Below are positions 30,049 to 33,373 of a DNA stretch of 33,373 nt, piece after piece. The stretch spans positions 1 through 33,373 of the forward strand of contig JAJZVL010000028.1 in assembly GCA_021845725.1 (NCBI GenBank), read 5' to 3'. Origin of the DNA: Actinomycetes bacterium (lineage in GTDB: Bacteria; Actinomycetota; Acidimicrobiia; Acidimicrobiales; RAAP-2). Both the position numbers and the translations under genes were made by a program. The notes under the pieces were generated by a model. The model was not told the DNA's origin and ran no database searches. It saw only the letters and a list, made by a program, of their open reading frames with translations. Positions within the stretch are counted from its first letter, which is position 1. Each line of letters begins with the position of its first letter.

Positions 30049-30920
30049 CCGACACCGCCGACCAGGCAGGCACAGGACGTTCCAAGGGGCCGGACGCTTC
30101 CTCGACCACTGCACCGCTTCCGAAGGGTCTCCCTCCCGACGCCAGCCGGCGGTTGGCAGAGCTGGAGGACCGCCCCGGCCACAAGGGGATGTTCACCTCG
30201 GATCTGTCGGTGAACGAGTTCCTGCTGATCAAGGAAGTCGGTTTCCACCCCCTCGGCTTCGTCATGGGCAGCTCGATCTATCACCTCGGGATCCAGACGC
30301 GTCGGTGGTCGCAGAGCCAGGAGCTCTCCAAGCTCACCGAGGCGATGTACGAGGCGCGCCAGCTGGCGATGGACCGCATGGACGCAGAGGCCACGGAGCT
30401 CGGCGCCGACGGTGTCGTCGGGGTGCGACTCGACGTGAACTACTACGAGTGGGGCGCAGACACCGCGGAGTTCATCGCGGTCGGCACCGCGGTCAAAGCA
30501 GAGGACGGACGCTCCTACCGGAACCGCCAGGGGAAGCCCTTCACCTCGGACCTTTCAGGACAGGACTTCTGGGTGCTAATGCAAACCGGCCACGTACCGC
30601 TCGGGCTCGTGATGGGGACCTGCGTTTACCACATCGCACACCGGGGGCTCGGGCAGACGGTGCGAGCGGCGGGGCGCAACGTGGAGCTTCCGAACTTCAC
30701 CCAGGCGCTGTACGAAGCTCGTGAGCTCGCCATGACGCGCATGCAGGACGAGGCGAACGAGCTGGAGGCCAGCGGCATCGTCGGAGTTCGGCTCGAGGAG
30801 AAGAGCCATATGTGGGGCGCCCATACGATCGAGTTCCTCTCGCTCGGAACCGCCGTCGCCCGGTCGACAGGCGACTTCACGATCCCGCAGCCCAAGACGA
30901 TCATCTCTCTCGACGGCTGA
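30045..30920 (+). CDS. double YbjQ-like domain protein A
   Basis: A 291-aa cytosolic protein with two copies of a YbjQ (DUF74, PF01906) like domain at about 50-151 and 166-272. The halves align well: TSDLSVNEFLLIKEVGFHPLGFVMGSSIYH versus TSDLSGQDFWVLMQTGHVPLGLVMGTCVYH; then ALYEARELAMTRMQDEANELEASGIVGVRL; and EFIAVGTAV versus EFLSLGTAV. The lineage-typical E-A-x2-LGAxGVVGVR...GTAV signature is kept in both. Single YbjQ proteins are about 100 aa and form rings; their function is unknown despite the name heavy-metal-binding domain. The first 45 residues are a disordered Ser/Pro-rich tail. The start overlaps the upstream stop (GTGA) and the end overlaps the next start (TGATG). Confidence 0.8.
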   Translation: MTDTADQAGTGRSKGPDASSTTAPLPKGLPPDASRRLAELEDRPGHKGMFTSDLSVNEFLLIKEVGFHPLGFVMGSSIYHLGIQTRRWSQSQELSKLTEAMYEARQLAMDRMDAEATELGADGVVGVRLDVNYYEWGADTAEFIAVGTAVKAEDGRSYRNRQGKPFTSDLSGQDFWVLMQTGHVPLGLVMGTCVYHIAHRGLGQTVRAAGRNVELPNFTQALYEARELAMTRMQDEANELEASGIVGVRLEEKSHMWGAHTIEFLSLGTAVARSTGDFTIPQPKTIISLDG

Positions 30921-31864
30921 TGTCCCCGTCCGCCGAAGAGCAGCTCCCGGAGGCAGCGTCCCGGCGTTTCGCAGAAGGTGCATGGTCGTCTGGGCTCTCG
31001 GTCGCCGACTTCGCCTCGTGCCTCGAGATGGGGATGCAGCCGGTGGGCTACGTGCAGGGGTTCGCCGTCATGCAATGGAGCTGGTTCATGACCACAGGCG
31101 GCTTCAGCATGGGGTCGGGCGGCCTCGGCGGCTTCGGGGGCGGATGGGGATCTCCCCAGCAGCGCCAGGGGCAGTACGTCGAGCAGTGGCAATGCCCGCA
31201 CGGCTTCGTGAGCGCGGAGCATCGCATGTACGGCGCGAACTACGAGCTCACATGGCTCGAGGACAGTTGGACGACCGGCTGGAGCCTGGCAACCGGGCGC
31301 ATGATCGACGAGGCCAAGGAGCTCGGTGCATCTGGCGTTGTAGGGGTGGTCGACATGATGGCCCCGCTCGTCAGCGGGTCTGCGGTCGAGTTCCGCTCGA
31401 GCGGCACCGCCGTCGCGGTTGCCGACGCCCCCCGGCCCTCCACGCCTTTCAGCACCTATCTCTCCGGACAGCGACTGGCGAAGCTCGTCGAGGCCGGGTA
31501 CGCACCGGTGTCCGTCGTCGCGACGCTCAGCGCCGTCCGCATGCTCGGCTACTGCATCACCCATTACCAGCTCGCCGGCACCAATGTGGGCAACTGGTAT
31601 GGCCCGGCGGCGGGCGGGGTGTCCGGCGTCGGCCCCATCGATCAGGTGAACCGAGCCGAGGCCGCGGCCCGCCGGCTCGCACGTGAACGCGTTCGCGAGC
31701 AGCTCGGTTCGGACATCCTCCACGGTGCGACGCTCGAACGGTCCGAGCGCGAGATCGGCGAAGGCGACCTGTCGATCCAGTGCACGCTCAAGGGCACGCG
31801 GGTGCGGCGGTTCAAGGACTTCGACCCTCTGCCCGACGCAGCCCCCGTCGTCCGCCTGACGTGA
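30920..31864 (+). CDS. double YbjQ-like domain protein B
   Basis: A 314-aa divergent paralogue of its neighbour. Domain 1 (about 22-168) has GLSVADFASCLEMGMQPVGYVQGFAVMQWSWF, then MIDEAKELGASGVVGVVDMM and EFRSSGTAV. It contains a Gly-rich insertion (about 60-78, GGFSMGSGGLGGFGGGWG) and a QCPHGFVSAEHRMYG stretch with Cys92, His94 and His101. Domain 2 (about 177-298) begins FSTYLSGQRLAKLVEAGYAPVSVV and has AARRLARERVREQLGSDIL, but ends CTLKGTRV, so its signature is eroded. The ATG overlaps the previous stop (TGATG). Gly-rich insert and Cys/His cluster are specific to this copy. Confidence 0.75.
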   Translation: MSPSAEEQLPEAASRRFAEGAWSSGLSVADFASCLEMGMQPVGYVQGFAVMQWSWFMTTGGFSMGSGGLGGFGGGWGSPQQRQGQYVEQWQCPHGFVSAEHRMYGANYELTWLEDSWTTGWSLATGRMIDEAKELGASGVVGVVDMMAPLVSGSAVEFRSSGTAVAVADAPRPSTPFSTYLSGQRLAKLVEAGYAPVSVVATLSAVRMLGYCITHYQLAGTNVGNWYGPAAGGVSGVGPIDQVNRAEAAARRLARERVREQLGSDILHGATLERSEREIGEGDLSIQCTLKGTRVRRFKDFDPLPDAAPVVRLT

Positions 31865-31880
31865 CGGTGGAGCCCCGCCC

Positions 31881-32717
31881 GTGACGATCCGAGACGAGGT
31901 TCGCCAAGCTGTGACGGCGCTCGCTGCTCCCCCGCCGCCCACGTCGGGGGGCGCGATCCGGGGCACGACCTCCGACCTCACGATCGACGAGATGCTCCTG
32001 CTGCACTCCGCCGGGTGGGAACCCGTCGACTTCGTCTACGGAATCTCGTGGTGGTCGGTTCCCTGGGGCGCGTGGCAATGGACCACCGGCGAGGTGCAGG
32101 AGGCGTCCAGCGCATTCGCCGGTGCCGCCACCCAGGCCGCCAAGCAGCTCCGGGAGTCGTGCGAACGGGCGGGCGGCACCGGCGTCCTCGGCGTCGAGGT
32201 GGGCGTCAGGGTGTCCTCGCACCACGTCGCGATCGAGCTCTCGGGAACGGCGGTACGCCGCGTACGTGCGGACCAGCACCGCTTCGAGTTCGTCTCGGAC
32301 CTCTCGGCTCGCGACTTCGTGCTGCTCGACCGTGCAGGATGGTGGCCGCTCGGGATCGCTGCGGGCGCGAGCTTCGTGATCGCCCCACGCCGGACCGCAC
32401 GCGAATGGGCCTCCCAGCAGGGCCAGAACGCCGAGCTTCCCAACCTCACCCAGGCGCTCTACCTCGCACGCGAGCGCGCGATGGAGCGCATGCAGCGCTC
32501 CGGCACGACGATGAAGGCCGACGGCATCGTCGCCGTCAAGCTCCGTGAGGGCAGGGCCAGCTCGAGCGTGCGGGTGATCCAGTTCGTCGCGATCGGAACG
32601 GGGGTGCGCCTTCGCACAGCCTCGCACCGGTCGATTGCACCGGAGATGGTGGTGCCGCTCGACGAGCGGTTGCGCCAGTTCGACGTCAAGAGCCTCCGAG
32701 GCAGCAGCCCGGAGTGA
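31881..32717 (+). CDS. double YbjQ-like domain protein C
   Basis: A 278-aa third paralogue. Domain 1 (about 28-127) has TTSDLTIDEMLLLHSAGWEPVDFVYGISWWS, then ERAGGTGVLGVEVGV and IELSGTAV. Domain 2 (about 136-245) has FVSDLSARDFVLLDRAGWWPLGIAAGASF, then LPNLTQALYLARERAMERMQ, MKADGIVAVKLRE and FVAIGTGV. The phrase LPNLTQALYLARERAMERM is nearly the same as LPNFTQALYEARELAMTRM in protein A domain 2, showing recent common descent. The GTG start follows GGTGGAG by 8 nt and lies 16 nt after the previous stop. Last gene of the operon, converging on glbO. Confidence 0.8.
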   Translation: MTIRDEVRQAVTALAAPPPPTSGGAIRGTTSDLTIDEMLLLHSAGWEPVDFVYGISWWSVPWGAWQWTTGEVQEASSAFAGAATQAAKQLRESCERAGGTGVLGVEVGVRVSSHHVAIELSGTAVRRVRADQHRFEFVSDLSARDFVLLDRAGWWPLGIAAGASFVIAPRRTAREWASQQGQNAELPNLTQALYLARERAMERMQRSGTTMKADGIVAVKLREGRASSSVRVIQFVAIGTGVRLRTASHRSIAPEMVVPLDERLRQFDVKSLRGSSPE

Positions 32718-32759
32718 ACGAGCTCGACAAGACCGAGGTGGACCCCTCGTCACCACCGG

Positions 32760-33155
32760 TCAGGATCTCGGGGCCCGAGACCTCTCCACCCGGTTGATGA
32801 GCTGCGTCGCCGCCGAGCGGAAGTACTCAGCCATCTCGGCCTCGTCTTCTTCGTCCAAGCCCGCTTCGGAGAGCGCAGAGAGCATGAGGCGTAGCCAGGC
32901 GTCGCGTTCGCCGAGACCGATGGCGAACGGCGCGTGACGCATCCGCAACCGCGGATGGCCCCGCTGCTCCTGGTAGGCGCGTGGGCCGCCCCAGTACTGG
33001 ACCAGGAACAGCCGAAGGTGCTCCTTGGGCCCCTCCAGGTCGTCGGGATAGAGCGGACGAAGCACCGGGTCGGCTTCGACACCGGTGTAGAAACGGTCGA
33101 CGAGGACCCTGAAGAACGCGTCGCCACCTACCCTCTCGTACATCGTGGAGGCCAC
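32760..33155 (-). CDS. glbO: truncated haemoglobin, group II (GlbO type)
   Basis: A 131-aa 2/2 haemoglobin, very like mycobacterial GlbO (128 aa). Conserved positions are Tyr23 (B10, RFYTGV), Tyr36 (CD1, LRPLYPDD), the haem-binding proximal His74 and Trp87 (G8, ERDAWLRL), with YWGGPRAYQEQRGHPRLRMRHAPF across the E and F helices. Such proteins bind O2 tightly and are linked to peroxide and NO handling and to respiration. The GTG at 33155 is used because a TACCGT box lies 7 nt before it; an ATG at 33143 is a possible later start. A single gene, convergent with the YbjQ-like operon across 42 bp. Confidence 0.95.
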   Translation of the reverse strand: MASTMYERVGGDAFFRVLVDRFYTGVEADPVLRPLYPDDLEGPKEHLRLFLVQYWGGPRAYQEQRGHPRLRMRHAPFAIGLGERDAWLRLMLSALSEAGLDEEDEAEMAEYFRSAATQLINRVERSRAPRS

Positions 33156-33162
33156 GGGTGCA

Positions 33163-33168
33163 ACGGTA
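33163..33168 (-). promoter_or_regulatory. candidate -10 box of glbO
   Basis: TACCGT on the minus strand, 7 nt before the GTG start. It matches in sequence and spacing the box in front of the ABC importer operon. Confidence 0.45.
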
Positions 33169-33276
33169 GACGCCCGAAGGACGAGCCCAGGCGCATGGGC
33201 GGTGAGCCCAGGCAGGTTCGCCTACACTTCTACGGCGATCCGGCGCCGCCGGTATGGTGCAGTACGCACGCAACAT

Positions 33277-33347
33277 GCGGGTGTAGTTCAATGGTAGAAC
33301 GACAGCCTTCCAAGCTGTAGATCGGGGTTCAATTCCCCGTACCCGCT
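33277..33347 (+). tRNA. tRNA-Gly (anticodon UCC)
   Basis: A 71-nt tRNA. The acceptor GCGGGTG (33277-33283) pairs with TACCCGC (33340-33346), the discriminator is T33347. The anticodon loop CTTCCAA gives TCC, between ACAGC and GCTGT. The T-arm is GGGGTTCAATTCCCC. The 3' CCA is not encoded. A TATGGT about 19 nt upstream may be its -10. Confidence 0.97.
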
Positions 33348-33373
33348 CTTCCCTACGCCCGCCCTTGGCGATG

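Noticed and set aside
1-33373. CRISPR array
   Set aside because: No regularly spaced direct repeats with unique spacers were seen; the tandem arrays present lie in coding sequence or are too short.

Overview
The window is a high-GC actinobacterial chromosome segment. It carries an intact CysO-CysM-Mec cysteine module, a GlbO-type truncated haemoglobin, an Rpf-like wall enzyme and a tmRNA next to smpB. Many genes lack a Shine-Dalgarno sequence and instead have a TANNNT box 6-9 nt before the start codon, which suggests frequent leaderless transcription. A deep-branching actinobacterium such as class Acidimicrobiia is plausible, but that placement is inference.

Layout. 116-5378 (minus): clpP followed by a tightly packed polysaccharide-export cassette (Wzm-like permease, Wzt-like ATPase with cargo-binding C-terminus, methyltransferase, GT4 glycosyltransferase). 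5420-7623 (plus): tRNA-Leu(UAG), a glycerate kinase starting 5 nt after the tRNA, and an overlapping methyltransferase, closed by a hairpin terminator. 7999-11357 (minus): rdgB-rph, then mec-cysO-cysM. 11465-12460 (plus): smpB and ssrA. 12669-16135 (minus): an accessory patch with a DDE-transposase-like gene broken by an in-frame stop, a tyrosine-recombinase-like gene coupled to it, and a run of gene fragments (receiver/OmpR regulator, histidine kinase, ApbE). 16136-20608 (minus): a molybdate/tungstate-type ABC importer and a fused XRE/binding-protein regulator, with a promoter and adjacent inverted repeat in front. 20719-24473: a TIGR04053-type radical SAM/SPASM enzyme, a nitroreductase, and a short alanyl-tRNA synthetase without the C-Ala domain. 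24608-28739: an IPT/TIG-domain membrane protein with Thr/Pro repeats, an FMN alpha-hydroxy-acid oxidase with an SDR, and the Rpf-like protein. 28740-29256: a repeat-rich gene-free stretch. 29257-32717 (plus): a small Cys/His protein, then a four-gene operon encoding an uncharacterised 136-aa protein and three different proteins, each apparently made of two YbjQ-like domains. 32760-33347: glbO (minus) and tRNA-Gly(UCC).

How genes work together. The cassette at 116-4764 should build and export a capped surface glycan. CysO carries sulfur as a thiocarboxylate, CysM joins it to O-phosphoserine, and Mec releases cysteine. SmpB and tmRNA rescue stalled ribosomes, and ClpP could degrade the tagged products. 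The ABC importer would feed molybdenum/tungsten cofactor enzymes under control of its coupled regulator. The most interesting uncharacterised unit is the six-domain YbjQ operon. The recombinase/transposase-like pair beside tmRNA, the gene-fragment mosaic and the short AlaRS come next.
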